Below are positions 52,386-62,164 of a DNA stretch of 64,000 bases, one piece after another. A program made the position numbers and the translations under genes. This stretch comes from Lewinellaceae bacterium (lineage in GTDB: Bacteria > Bacteroidota > Bacteroidia > Chitinophagales > Saprospiraceae), in NCBI GenBank assembly GCA_020636045.1, contig JACJYP010000002.1, positions 228,501 through 292,500 of the forward strand, written 5' to 3'. Every line of letters begins with the position of its first letter. Within the stretch, counting starts at the first letter, position 1. Under the pieces are notes generated by a model, which was given only the letters and a program-made list of their open reading frames with translations, was not told where the DNA came from and did no database searches.

Positions 52386-55300
52386 ATGCGAAAGCGAATC
52401 ATCCCGCTGATCCTGATCTTTTTTGCGGGCCAACTGATCTTCGATTCCTGTATCAAAGTGACCAGGAATGAGGCCTATTACCTGGCCGTTTCGAAGTACA
52501 TCTACGCGTATTCCAGCGGCTCGATCGGACGCACCGACGCCATCCGCGTTCGTTTTGTCGATCCCGCGGTCGGCAGCGATCAGATCGGCAAGCCGGTCGA
52601 CGACGACCTGTTTTCCGTCACCCCTTCCATTTCCGGGCAGGCGGTCTGGGAAGACGACCGTACGATCAAACTGCAACCTTCCGAACCCCTCCCGTATGGA
52701 AAGCAGTACGCGGGAAAAGTGTTTTTGGGTAAACTGTTCAAAAAGGTTCCCAAAGAGGCGAAGGTGTTCGAATTTGAATTCAGGGTGCGCGAACTCGCTT
52801 TCGAAGTGCTGGCCGAAGGCCTGCGCACGCAGGACCCCGGCGACCTGAAGCATCAGCAACTGGCCGGCCGCATTATGACCAGCGATCCGGTGAACAACGC
52901 TGCTGTGGAAGAAATGCTGAAGGCCAAACAAGGCAACCGCTCCCTCACGATCGGCTGGGTGCATCGCGACAACGGTCGCAGCCACGAGTTTTACGTCAAT
53001 GACATCGAACGCGGCAACGTGCGCTCGAAAGTGGAACTTTTCTGGTCGGGCAAGCCGATCGAGGCGAAAGAACAAGGCAGCCTCGAGCAAATCGTACCGG
53101 CACTGGATGAATTCATGGTGCTCAGTGCCAGGATGGTGCAGGACGACGGCCAGTGCGTGGTGCTCAATTTCTCCGATCCCCTGGCGCCGTCGCAGGACCT
53201 GAACGGGCTGGTGCGGATCGACGGATATACCGGAAACCTGCGTTTCGCCGTTTACGGCAATTTCCTGCGCGTATATCCCGCTTCGCGCCTGAACGGCGAG
53301 CGCAACCTGCGGGTAGAAGCCGGCGTAAAGAATATCGCGGGTGCTCCGATGAAGGCCAGAAGCGACTGGTCCGTCTCTTTTGAAGACCTGAAACCGGCCG
53401 TGCGGCTCGTCGGCCGCGGCGCCGTGGTGCCGCGCATGACCGACGGCAGCGTGTTCTTTCCCTTCGAGGCGGTCGGCCTGAATGCTGTCGATGTGGAGGT
53501 GTTCAAAATATACCATTCCAACATCCTGCAATTTCTCCAGATCAACGAACTGGAGGGCGAATACCAACTGGAGCGCGTGGGCAAGATCATCATGCAGAAA
53601 AAGGTCAGCCTGCGCGAACTCAATCCCAACGCCAGCGCGCTGTCGTGGCAGCGCTACATGCTCGATCTGAAGGACGTGATCCGGCAGGACCCCAACGCAA
53701 TATATCAGGTGCGGTTCGCCTTCCGGCGCGGCTACACCGAATGGGCCTGCAATGCTTCCGGCGATGGCGAAAACCCCTCGGTGGAAGACGAAATGGCGCA
53801 CGTCGGCCAAACCGACGAATACGGCAACCTGGCCAGCATGATGGGCGATTACCGCGGCATTTACTTTACGAACGACTGGTCGGCGAACGACGGCTACGAA
53901 TGGAGCCGCCGCGACGACCCCTGCGCACGCGAGTACTACAACTACGAACATTTTGCCAGCCGCAACATATTTGTCAGCAATCTTGGCCTCACGGCGAAAC
54001 GCGGAAAGGACAACAGCTTGTTCGTGGCCGTTACGAACCTGCACAACGCCGAACCCGTGAACAACGCGACGCTGGAACTGGTGAGTTATCAACTCCAGCC
54101 GATCGCCAAGGCCCGGACGGATGCCGACGGCATCGCGGTGGTGGAGGGCTTGCGCGAGGTGCCTTTTGTGATCGTGGCCACGCATGGCGACAACAAGGGC
54201 TATCTGCGCATGGCCGACGGCAATACCCTTTCGCTCAGCCGCTTCGACGTGGCGGGCGTGGAGGCGCAACACGGGTTGAAAGGCTACCTGTACGGCGACC
54301 GCGGCGTATGGCGCCCCGGCGATTCCATCTACCTGAATTTCGTGCTAGAAGACGTGGCAGGCACCCTGCCGCAGGGGCATCCGGTGACGCTGGAACTCAC
54401 GGACCCGCGCGGCGCCCTGCAATACCGCACCGTGAGCACGCAAAGCGTATCGGGGGTATATGCCCTGCATTGTACGACGCGCGGCGATGCGCCGACGGGC
54501 AACTGGATCGCAAAGGCGAAGGTGGGCGGCGCTACTTTTTCTAAGACCCTGAAAATAGAGACCGTCAAACCCAACCGCCTGAAGGTCGACCTCGATTTCG
54601 GGAAAAAGGAACTGTCGAACGCAGACCGCGACCTGAACGGAAAACTTCAGGTCAACTGGCTGCATGGCGCCGTGGCGCGCGGCCTGAAAGCAAAAGTGGA
54701 ATTGCAGATGCGGGCGAGCAAAACGGAGTTTAAAAATTACCGGCAGTATGCTTTTGACGACCCCGCGCGTTCGTTTTACAGCGATCCGCAGGTGCTGTTC
54801 GATGCCACCATCGACGACAACGGCCGGGCTTCCGTACCGTTCAAACTCGGCGACCATTCCGCGGCGCCGGGAAAACTGATCGCTGAATTCAGGGTGCGCG
54901 CCTTTGAAAAGAGCGGCGACTTCAGCACGGACAACTTTGCCCTCGACTACTATCCCTACGATGCCTACGTGGGTGTGTACATCCCCACCAACCGCTGGGG
55001 CTCGAAAGAACTGGACCGAAATGGCGGCGAGATACAGTTTGTCGTCGTGGACAGAAAAGGGAACCCCGTTGCCAACCGCAAGATCGAAGCAGGACTCTAC
55101 CGCTGCGACTGGCGCTGGTGGTGGGATTCGGACGCCGATTCCGATGTGGCGCAATTCAATTCGGCCGACCACGTGAATGCCCTGGACAAAAAAACACTGC
55201 AAACGGACAGCCGCGGGGTGGCGACCTGGAAAGTAAGCCCCGGCACCTGGGGACGCTTCCTGGTGCGGGCCGTCGATCCGGAAAGCGGTCACGCTGGCGG

Positions 55301-58004
55301 CGATTTTTTCTGGAGCGGATACCCCGACCGCCTCGACGACATCAAAAGCCGGAATGCTGCGGCCATGCTGCCGTTTTCAGTAGACAAAGAAAAGTACACG
55401 GCCGGGGATGAGGTCACCCTGAAAGTGCCTGCGGGCGAAGGCGGACGAATTCTGCTGACCCTGGAAAACGGCACGCGTGTCGTGCAACACGAATGGTTCG
55501 AAGCGAAAGCGGGCGACAACATGCTGACGTTCAAGACCACTCCGGAAATGGCGCCTGCGGTGTACGCGCATGTCAGCCTTATTCAACCCCATGCGCAGAC
55601 CCGCAACGACCTGCCCATCAGGATGTACGGCGTGATGCCGGTGAACGTGGAAAACCCCGCGACGCACCTGCAACCGGTACTGAATATGCCGGATGTGCTG
55701 AAACCCGGAGAGCCCTTCACCGTTAGTGTGCGCGAAAGTTCGGGGAAGGCCTGTGCGTATACCCTCGCCATTGTGGACGACGGCCTGCTCGATCTCACGC
55801 GTTTCAAGACCCCCAATCCCTGGGATGCCTTTTACGCCCGCGAAGCGCTCGGCGTGAAGACCTGGGATATTTACGATTATGTGCTCGGGGCTTATGGCGT
55901 GGAACTGGAGCGCATCCTCAGTATCGGCGGGGACGGGATCAACCAGAAGGCCCGGAGCGCCGCCCAGGTCAACCGCTTCAAACCCGCCGTGATCCACATA
56001 GGGCCCTTTTACCTGGAAAAGGGAAAAACAGCAAAGCACACCCTGAAACTCGATAATTACGTCGGCTCGGTGCGCGCCATGCTCGTCTGCTCGGCGCCGC
56101 AGCCCGGCAACAAGGGCGCTTACGGCATGGTCGAAAAAACCTGTCCTGTGCGCAAACCCCTCATGATCCTGCCCACATTGCCGCGGGTGCTCGGCCCCGG
56201 CGAAACGCTCCGCCTGCCGGTTGATGTGTTCGCTATGGAAGCAAAAGTGAAAAACGCCACTGTGCGCGTGCGGGAGAAATCAGGGCTCGTCTCTTTGCAG
56301 GGCGGCTCGGAGAATACTCTGAATTTCGACCAGCCCGGCGAGCAGATGGCCTATTTCGACCTGAAAGTGGGCAACAAAACAGGCGCCGCCAAATTCGTCA
56401 TCACGGCGCAGGGCGGGGGAGAGACGGTAGAGCAGGAGATCGAACTGCTCGTGCGGAACCCCAACCCGGTGGTGGCCGAAGTGCTGGAAGGAAATATCGA
56501 GGCCGGCCAGGAGTGGTCGCAGGCATTCGACCCGTCCCGGTATACCGATATCGAGTCGGCGGTACTGGAAGTGAGCAGCCTTCCGGCGATCAACCTCAGC
56601 CGCCACCTGGAATACCTGCTGCAATATCCGCACGGATGCGTGGAACAGACCACCTCTACCGCGTTTCCGCAGTTGTACGTCGACCTGCTGACCCCGCTGA
56701 CGAAGCAGCAGCAGGACCTGGTGTCGACCAATGTGAAGGCTGCGATCGACAAATTGCGCAATTTCCAGTATTCCAGTGGCGGCTTTGCTTATTGGCCCGG
56801 CAGTTCGGACATCAATGACTGGAGCAGCACCTATGCCGGCCATTTCCTGCTCGAAGCAAAAAACAAGGGCTACACCATTCCCGGCGGTATGCTGGAGCAG
56901 TGGGTTGCCTGCCAGACCCGCGCAAGCCGGCAGTGGAGCGGGGGCGGTAGCCGGTATTACGACGAGGACCTGACCCAGGCGTACCGTTTGTACACGCTTT
57001 CACTGGCAGGCCAGCCGGCGCTGGCCGATATGAACCGCCTGCGCAGCAAAAAGGACCTGTACACACAAAGCGCCTACCTGCTCGCCGCGGCGTATGCCAG
57101 GGCGGGTAAAACGGAGGTGGCAAAGGAGATCGTCGCCGGCAAATGGCGCGACGACTGGCGTTACGACTGGTGCGGCTACACTTACGGCAGCGATCTGCGC
57201 GACCGCGCGCTCATCCTCGAGACCTACGTTGCCATCGGCGACGCGACACGCGCGCAATCCCTTTCCGGTTACATCTGCACGGAACTCGGTAAGGAACAGG
57301 GTTGGTACTGGAACACGCAAAGTTTGTCGACTTCCCTGCGCGCCCTCTCAAAATATGTGTCGAAATACGCAGGGAACAGCAACGGAACGTTTTCCTACCG
57401 CGTCGGCAACGGCGGCTGGCAAAATGTTGACGGCAACAAGCCCATCAGTTCGGTCAACATAACGGACCAGGGCCATGTAGTGGCTGTGAAAAATAAAAGC
57501 CAGACGCGTCTGTACGCCCGGCTGATCGTCAATGGCCGGCCGGTGGTGGGCGACCAGCAGGAAACCGCGAGCAATATTGCCATGAGCATTCGCTATACAG
57601 ACACCAAAGGCAACGCAATCGATATCAGCCGTTTGCAGCAAGGCACTGACTTCGTGGCGGAGGTGACGGTGAAACGAAATAGCGAGTTCAATTTTCCCTT
57701 CAATGAAATGGCCTTGTCGCAGACCTTTCCTTCCGGTTGGGAAATCCTGAACGCCCGCATGAGCGGGGTAGGCGGCACGGCAAACAGCCCGATGGACTAC
57801 CAGGATGTGCGCGACGACCGGGTGTACACCTATTTCGATCTGCCAAAGCCCTACAACCAGCACCAGAGCGATACGCGGGTGTACCGCATCCAGCTCAATG
57901 CGGCATATGCAGGGCGGTATTACCTGCCGACGGTGAATTGCGAGGCGATGTACGATAACCGGATACGTGCGTCATCGCCCGGCCGCTGGGTGGAAGTGAT
58001 CTGA
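52386..58004 (+). CDS. Bacterial alpha-2-macroglobulin (MG2 domain, thioester)
   Basis: An 1872-residue envelope protein from ATG 52386 (MRKRIIPLILIFFAGQLIFD followed by SCIKV), with a lipobox-like Cys at about 22. An open frame from 52299 lacks a signal and is rejected. A string of macroglobulin beta domains is followed by the MG2 domain around GYLYGDRGVWRPGDSIYLNF (about 635), the alpha-2-macroglobulin domain with a possible bait region, and the thioester domain. The thioester motif is intact: YPHGCVEQTTSTAF, with C1418 and CxEQ spacing. Such proteins trap proteases attacking the periplasm. Bacterial copies usually pair with penicillin-binding protein 1C (pbpC). None is seen here; the gene is alone and followed by two terminators. 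Confidence 0.93.
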   Translation: MRKRIIPLILIFFAGQLIFDSCIKVTRNEAYYLAVSKYIYAYSSGSIGRTDAIRVRFVDPAVGSDQIGKPVDDDLFSVTPSISGQAVWEDDRTIKLQPSEPLPYGKQYAGKVFLGKLFKKVPKEAKVFEFEFRVRELAFEVLAEGLRTQDPGDLKHQQLAGRIMTSDPVNNAAVEEMLKAKQGNRSLTIGWVHRDNGRSHEFYVNDIERGNVRSKVELFWSGKPIEAKEQGSLEQIVPALDEFMVLSARMVQDDGQCVVLNFSDPLAPSQDLNGLVRIDGYTGNLRFAVYGNFLRVYPASRLNGERNLRVEAGVKNIAGAPMKARSDWSVSFEDLKPAVRLVGRGAVVPRMTDGSVFFPFEAVGLNAVDVEVFKIYHSNILQFLQINELEGEYQLERVGKIIMQKKVSLRELNPNASALSWQRYMLDLKDVIRQDPNAIYQVRFAFRRGYTEWACNASGDGENPSVEDEMAHVGQTDEYGNLASMMGDYRGIYFTNDWSANDGYEWSRRDDPCAREYYNYEHFASRNIFVSNLGLTAKRGKDNSLFVAVTNLHNAEPVNNATLELVSYQLQPIAKARTDADGIAVVEGLREVPFVIVATHGDNKGYLRMADGNTLSLSRFDVAGVEAQHGLKGYLYGDRGVWRPGDSIYLNFVLEDVAGTLPQGHPVTLELTDPRGALQYRTVSTQSVSGVYALHCTTRGDAPTGNWIAKAKVGGATFSKTLKIETVKPNRLKVDLDFGKKELSNADRDLNGKLQVNWLHGAVARGLKAKVELQMRASKTEFKNYRQYAFDDPARSFYSDPQVLFDATIDDNGRASVPFKLGDHSAAPGKLIAEFRVRAFEKSGDFSTDNFALDYYPYDAYVGVYIPTNRWGSKELDRNGGEIQFVVVDRKGNPVANRKIEAGLYRCDWRWWWDSDADSDVAQFNSADHVNALDKKTLQTDSRGVATWKVSPGTWGRFLVRAVDPESGHAGGDFFWSGYPDRLDDIKSRNAAAMLPFSVDKEKYTAGDEVTLKVPAGEGGRILLTLENGTRVVQHEWFEAKAGDNMLTFKTTPEMAPAVYAHVSLIQPHAQTRNDLPIRMYGVMPVNVENPATHLQPVLNMPDVLKPGEPFTVSVRESSGKACAYTLAIVDDGLLDLTRFKTPNPWDAFYAREALGVKTWDIYDYVLGAYGVELERILSIGGDGINQKARSAAQVNRFKPAVIHIGPFYLEKGKTAKHTLKLDNYVGSVRAMLVCSAPQPGNKGAYGMVEKTCPVRKPLMILPTLPRVLGPGETLRLPVDVFAMEAKVKNATVRVREKSGLVSLQGGSENTLNFDQPGEQMAYFDLKVGNKTGAAKFVITAQGGGETVEQEIELLVRNPNPVVAEVLEGNIEAGQEWSQAFDPSRYTDIESAVLEVSSLPAINLSRHLEYLLQYPHGCVEQTTSTAFPQLYVDLLTPLTKQQQDLVSTNVKAAIDKLRNFQYSSGGFAYWPGSSDINDWSSTYAGHFLLEAKNKGYTIPGGMLEQWVACQTRASRQWSGGGSRYYDEDLTQAYRLYTLSLAGQPALADMNRLRSKKDLYTQSAYLLAAAYARAGKTEVAKEIVAGKWRDDWRYDWCGYTYGSDLRDRALILETYVAIGDATRAQSLSGYICTELGKEQGWYWNTQSLSTSLRALSKYVSKYAGNSNGTFSYRVGNGGWQNVDGNKPISSVNITDQGHVVAVKNKSQTRLYARLIVNGRPVVGDQQETASNIAMSIRYTDTKGNAIDISRLQQGTDFVAEVTVKRNSEFNFPFNEMALSQTFPSGWEILNARMSGVGGTANSPMDYQDVRDDRVYTYFDLPKPYNQHQSDTRVYRIQLNAAYAGRYYLPTVNCEAMYDNRIRASSPGRWVEVI

Positions 58005-58016
58005 TGTTTTTTACAA

Positions 58017-58098
58017 CAATACCCCGGCGACTGCAAGTTGCCGGGGTATTGCATATGACTGACAAACGGCTGCCCGGTAATGTGCCCGGCAGCCGTTT
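58017..58098 (+). terminator. Two tandem terminator hairpins after the alpha-2-macroglobulin gene
   Basis: First: ataccccggc / gccggggtat (58019-58049). Second: cggctgcc / ggcagccg (58068-58096), followed by ttttc. Together they isolate the gene from the next unit. Confidence 0.8.
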
Positions 58099-58619
58099 TC
58101 TCATGAAACTACAGGTAAGGGATTGTGTTGGCCAAATGGTTTTGCGGAGTTACGGGTCAGCGGCGGGAGCCGGAAGCAAGATAAGCCGCCATCTTGGGTA
58201 CTGCGCGTACCAGAAGCAGCGTGACAACCGTAACGTAAACAATCAACATAAGCAGAGGGGATTTAAATGTGTGTGATGAAGTATTGTAAATTAACCAACG
58301 AAAATTCCGTGTTGGTGACCAAAGGTGATGATTTTTTTTAAACTGTCAAAAAAACACAGCTGATTTTTTTGTTAAATCCTTGTTTGCAAAAAGTGTAGCC
58401 TGTTTTCGCCATCTTTGAAGTATTTTTGCCCCTGATTTTGAGAAGTGATTGGGCATTCGCGGCGACTTTTCGGGAAAAATAATCCGCTTTTCTCCCTTTT
58501 TGCCACCCATTTGTCTTGTGATTGCACAATTTTCCTTGACGCTTTTCGGAAACCTTAATACTTTTCGGAAAGACAATCGTTACCCGTATTTAATTCAGCC
58601 AGAAAAAGAACACCTGAGT
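58099..58619. other. Gap upstream of the capA-like gene
   Basis: About 520 bases, becoming AT-rich after 58260. It presumably holds the promoter of the 58620-61909 group. I see no riboswitch fold, small gene or repeat that I can name. Open frames on both strands look like noise. Confidence 0.5.
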
Positions 58620-59621
58620 ATGGTATTTAACAACATACTTGAAACCATTGGCAAAACCCCGCTCATTCGACTCAATTCCGTCGTTTCTCACATACCTGCC
58701 ACCGTTTACGCCAAAATCGAAGCCTTCAACCCCGGCCTGAGCGCCAAAGATCGCATCGCCCTGCACATGATCGAGCGCGCCGAACGCCTCGGGCAGTTGA
58801 AGCCCGGCGGCACGGTCGTAGACGCTACCAGCGGCAACACAGGCTTCAGCCTGGCCATGGTTTGCGCGATCAAGGGGTATAAGTGCGTGCTGACGGTTAC
58901 CAGCAAGATTTCGGAAGACAAACTCAACAACCTGCGCGCCATGGGTGCAGAGGTTATCATGTGTCCGCAGGATGCGGCGCCCAACGATCCGAATTCGTAT
59001 TACCGGCGGGCGGAGCAACTCGCGAAGGAAATACCCGGTGCGTATTACGTCAACCAGAACTTCAATCCCGACAACGCGGATGCACACTTCCTGACTACAG
59101 GCCCCGAGATCTGGGAGCAGACGCAGGGCCGCGTCACATGGCTGATCGGCAGCGCCAGCACCGGCGGTACGCTTTGCGGCTCGGGCCGGTTTTTGCGCGA
59201 GCAAAACCCCGAGATGAAGGTCATTGCGGTGGATGCGTACGGATCTGTATTGAAAAAATACCACGAGACGGGCGTCTACGACGAGCAGGAGATCTATTCC
59301 TATCGCATAGAAGGCACGGGCAAGAATATCATTCCTGCGAACGTCGATTTCGAACTCATTGACCGCTTCGTGAAAGTGACAGACCAGGACAGCGCCCTGC
59401 GCGCCCGCGACATCGCCCGTCGCGAAGGCATTCTGGTCGGCTATTCGAGCGGCGCGGCCCTGCAGTGCCTCGAGCAGATCAAAGGCGAACTGACGGAAAA
59501 TGACACGGTGGTGCTGATCTTCGCCGATCATGGCTGCAAATACGTCAGCAAGATATTCAGCGATGCCTGGATGCAGGAACAGGGTTTCCTGTCTCAAAAG
59601 GAAATGGCCGCCGTGTGTTGA
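58620..59621 (+). CDS. PLP-dependent cysteate/cysteine synthase-like enzyme (CapA candidate)
   Basis: A 333-residue fold-type II PLP enzyme from ATG 58620 (MVFNNILETIGKTPLIRLNS). Hallmarks: FNPGLSAKDRIALHMIERAE with the PLP Lys in the KDR motif, DATSGNTGFSLAMVCAIKGY, and WLIGSASTGGTLCGSGRFLR for the phosphate cup. The ending FADHGCKYVSKIFSDAWMQE is like cystathionine beta-synthase. By itself it could be cysteine synthase or cystathionine beta-synthase. The neighbour at 60668 is an alpha-oxoamine synthase, however, and in Bacteroidota such a pair (CapA, CapB) makes cysteate and condenses it with an acyl group for the sulfonolipid capnine. I therefore favour cysteate synthase as an inference. 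Confidence 0.82.
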   Translation: MVFNNILETIGKTPLIRLNSVVSHIPATVYAKIEAFNPGLSAKDRIALHMIERAERLGQLKPGGTVVDATSGNTGFSLAMVCAIKGYKCVLTVTSKISEDKLNNLRAMGAEVIMCPQDAAPNDPNSYYRRAEQLAKEIPGAYYVNQNFNPDNADAHFLTTGPEIWEQTQGRVTWLIGSASTGGTLCGSGRFLREQNPEMKVIAVDAYGSVLKKYHETGVYDEQEIYSYRIEGTGKNIIPANVDFELIDRFVKVTDQDSALRARDIARREGILVGYSSGAALQCLEQIKGELTENDTVVLIFADHGCKYVSKIFSDAWMQEQGFLSQKEMAAVC

Positions 59622-59758
59622 GAGCGGCCGCTCCCGCACCGGAATTTAATTTGACAATGGCGTGTATTCAGGCTGCCGCCTGAACGCCAACTTTGCCGCG
59701 ATTCTGACCGTTGTGGTGATTCCTATTGTTTTACCTGTCCCGACAAATATACTTCCAC

Positions 59759-60613
59759 ATGCAACTGCTTCAAATTGAACGCCGCACGGGCCTTACCCGC
59801 GAGGATTTCATAGAAAATTACCTCAAACCGAAGCGCCCTGTTGTTTTTACCGACCTCTCGAAAGACTGGCCGGCCACTACCAGGTGGACCTTTGAATACT
59901 TCAAAAAGGAATACGGACATCTGGATGTACCGATCGTCGGTCCCGACTATCACAAGCCGGGGCCCACTTACATGAAAAGCCAGATCACGATGAAGTTTGG
60001 CGACTACCTCGATCTGATCCAAAAGGGTCCGACGGAGTACCGCATCTTCCTGTGGAATATCTTCGATCATGCCCGCGAACTGATCAACGACGTCTCCAAC
60101 CCCACGATCTGCGACGGCTGGGTGGATAAATACCCGTTCATGTTTTTCGGTGGCGCCGGCGCCGTTACCAACCTGCATTATGACATCGACTGCTCGAACG
60201 TCTTCCACACCCACTTCTGGACGCGCAAACATATCGTGTTGTTCGATCAGCAACAGAATCACCTGCTGTATCAGCATCCCTACACCGTGCAAAGCCACGT
60301 GAACCCGCTGCAGCCGGACTACAAGAAATACCCCGCCCTGGAAAAGGCGGTGGGGCACGAGACGATTTTGCAGCATGGTGAAACCCTGTTCATTCCCGCC
60401 ATGTGGTGGCATTATATCGTGTATGTTGACGGCGGTTATTCGATCAGCCTGCGCTCGCGTGACAGCGTGCTCACGCAGGCAAAAGGACTCTGGAATATTG
60501 CCCGGCACTTCGCCATCGACAAGGGCATGAATACCCTTTGGGGGCCTCGCTGGAAGCAGTGGAAAGAGGAACAATCGATCCGGCGCGCCAGGGAAGCCAT
60601 GAAAGCCGCCTGA
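59759..60613 (+). CDS. JmjC-type cupin (cupin-like domain 8) protein
   Basis: A 284-residue protein; I prefer ATG 59759 (MQLLQIERRTGLTREDFIEN) over 59726. It has the FIH/JmjC cupin layout: RPVVFTDLSKDWPATTRWTF at the front, FFGGAGAVTNLHYDIDCSNV with an HxD iron pair, then the distal His in LFIPAMWWHYIVYV, followed by SISLRSRD. These are Fe(II)/2-oxoglutarate dioxygenases that hydroxylate proteins or small molecules. It lies between the capA-like and alpha-oxoamine synthase genes (137 and 54 bases), all in one direction, so it may act on the same product, for example hydroxylating a sulfonolipid or acyl precursor. That role is speculative. Confidence 0.85.
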   Translation: MQLLQIERRTGLTREDFIENYLKPKRPVVFTDLSKDWPATTRWTFEYFKKEYGHLDVPIVGPDYHKPGPTYMKSQITMKFGDYLDLIQKGPTEYRIFLWNIFDHARELINDVSNPTICDGWVDKYPFMFFGGAGAVTNLHYDIDCSNVFHTHFWTRKHIVLFDQQQNHLLYQHPYTVQSHVNPLQPDYKKYPALEKAVGHETILQHGETLFIPAMWWHYIVYVDGGYSISLRSRDSVLTQAKGLWNIARHFAIDKGMNTLWGPRWKQWKEEQSIRRAREAMKAA

Positions 60614-60667
60614 CACAATACTTTGTATCTAAACAAAACAAACGGGCCTTGCCCACATACACAGTTT

Positions 60668-61909
60668 ATGGACTTATTCGACAGAATTCTCAAACAGGCC
60701 GGCCCGCTCGGTAAGTATGCGGAGGTCGCGGAAGGCTACTACATGTTCCCCCAACTGGAGGGCGAACTGGGCAACCGCATGACGTTCAAGGGCAAGGAAG
60801 TGGTCTGCTGGAGCATCAACAACTACCTGGGGCTGGCCAATCACCCCGAAGTGCGCAAAATCGACGCGGAGGCGGCGGCGCGCTGGGGCCTGGCGTATCC
60901 GATGGGCGCCCGCATGATGTCGGGAGAAACGAAACTGCACCAGCAACTGGAAACGGCCCTTGCCAATTACGTTGGCAAGGAAGCGGGCTACCTGGTCAAC
61001 TATGGCTATCAGGGCGTGTTGTCCGCCATCGATACCCTGTTGACCCGCCACGACGTGGTGGTGTACGATGCCGAAAGCCACGCCTGCATCGTGGATGCGG
61101 TGCGCATGCACATGGGTAAACGTTTCGCTTTTACGCACAACGATATTGCTAGCCTGGAAAAGTGTCTGGAGCGCGCCAGGCGCCTGACCGAGGGCACCGA
61201 AGGCGGTATCCTGGTGATCACGGAAGGGGTGTTCGGTATGCGCGGCGACCAGGGTAAACTGCGCGAGATCGTCACGCTCAAGGAAAAATACGGGTTCCGC
61301 CTGTTTATCGATGATGCGCACGGGTTTGGCATGCTCGGCAAAACGGGCGCCGGCGCTGCTGAAGAGCAAGGCGTTTCGGACGACATAGATATCTACTTCA
61401 GCACCTTTGCCAAAAGCATGGCGCTGATCGGCGGCTTCCTGGCTGCCCGCCCGGAGATCATCCAATACTTGAAATACAACATGCGCTCGCAGATATTCGC
61501 CAAGTCGCTGCCCATGCCGCTGGTGGAGGGGCTCATCAAGCGTTTTGAATTATTGAAGGCGCATCCGGAATACCGCGAAAAGCTCTGGCACAATGTGCGC
61601 CTGCTACAAAGCGGCCTGAAAGAGCGCGGATTCGACATCGGCGATACCAATACCTGCGTAACGCCGGTGTATATGAAGGGCGACGTGGAAGAAGCGATGG
61701 CTTTGGTGAAGGATATGCGCGAACACTACGGCGTTTTCTGCTCGATCGTGGTGTACCCGGTCATTCCGAAAGGCATGATCATTCTGCGCCTGATCCCTAC
61801 GGCCGCGCACACGGAAGAAGATATCAGGATCACGCTCGAGGCTTTTTCGGCAGTCGGTGAGAAACTTGCGGCGGGTGCGTACAAAAATTACGTGCCGGAG
61901 CCAATGTAG
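60668..61909 (+). CDS. Alpha-oxoamine synthase (CapB candidate, cysteate-C-acyltransferase)
   Basis: A 413-residue fold-type I PLP enzyme from ATG 60668 (MDLFDRILKQAGPLGKYAEV). Motifs: SINNYLGLANHPEVRK, YPMGARMMSGETKLHQQLE, VVVYDAESHACIVDAVRMHM, LFIDDAHGFGMLGKTGAG (cofactor Asp/His) and STFAKSMALIGGFLAARPEI with the PLP Lys. The family condenses an amino acid with an acyl thioester: KbL, BioF, serine palmitoyltransferase or CapB. The YPMGARMMSG segment differs from the GSGCAGSRFLNGT that I recall for Bacteroidota serine palmitoyltransferases. The capA-like gene two genes upstream points to cysteate as the amino acid. Serine palmitoyltransferase remains the main alternative. Confidence 0.85.
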   Translation: MDLFDRILKQAGPLGKYAEVAEGYYMFPQLEGELGNRMTFKGKEVVCWSINNYLGLANHPEVRKIDAEAAARWGLAYPMGARMMSGETKLHQQLETALANYVGKEAGYLVNYGYQGVLSAIDTLLTRHDVVVYDAESHACIVDAVRMHMGKRFAFTHNDIASLEKCLERARRLTEGTEGGILVITEGVFGMRGDQGKLREIVTLKEKYGFRLFIDDAHGFGMLGKTGAGAAEEQGVSDDIDIYFSTFAKSMALIGGFLAARPEIIQYLKYNMRSQIFAKSLPMPLVEGLIKRFELLKAHPEYREKLWHNVRLLQSGLKERGFDIGDTNTCVTPVYMKGDVEEAMALVKDMREHYGVFCSIVVYPVIPKGMIILRLIPTAAHTEEDIRITLEAFSAVGEKLAAGAYKNYVPEPM

Positions 61910-61936
61910 TGTGATCGATTGACCTGGGAATAGTTA

Positions 61937-61973
61937 AAATGCCAGCCGGAATGCTATCCGGCTGGCATTTTTT
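61937..61973 (+). terminator. Terminator after the alpha-oxoamine synthase gene
   Basis: A perfect 13-bp stem (aaatgccagccgg / ccggctggcattt) with an 8-base loop, followed by ttt. Confidence 0.9.
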
Positions 61974-62011
61974 CTGCCAATTCGCTTTGGTGAGTTGGTT
62001 CTTGTAACGAA

Positions 62012-62041
62012 GAAGCCCCCGTTGCTGTGCAACGAGGGCTT
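62012..62041 (-). terminator. rRNA operon terminator
   Basis: On the minus strand, arms of the form agccctcgttgc / gcaacgggggct with a 3-base loop, then ttcttcgtt, 12 bases past the 5S 3' end. Confidence 0.75.
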
Positions 62042-62053
62042 GGATGTATTGAG

Positions 62054-62164
62054 TTGGCACCGACCTACTCTCCCGGGGCATCAACCCCAGTACCATCAGC
62101 GCTGGCGGGCTTAACTTCTCTGTTCGGAATGGTAAGAGGTGGACCCCGCCGCTACAGGCACCAA
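62054..62164 (-). rRNA. rrf: 5S ribosomal RNA
   Basis: On the minus strand the sequence carries the 5S hallmarks: complementary ends ttggtgcc / ggtgccaa, the segment ccgaacagagaagttaagcc, and gggagagtaggtcggtgcc at the 3' end. Length about 111 bases. Read as usual after 23S in the same direction. Ends are estimated to within a few bases. Confidence 0.95.

Noticed and set aside
52335..54272. 645-codon open frame on the minus strand opposite the alpha-2-macroglobulin gene
   Set aside because: Shadow frame with biased composition and no motif.
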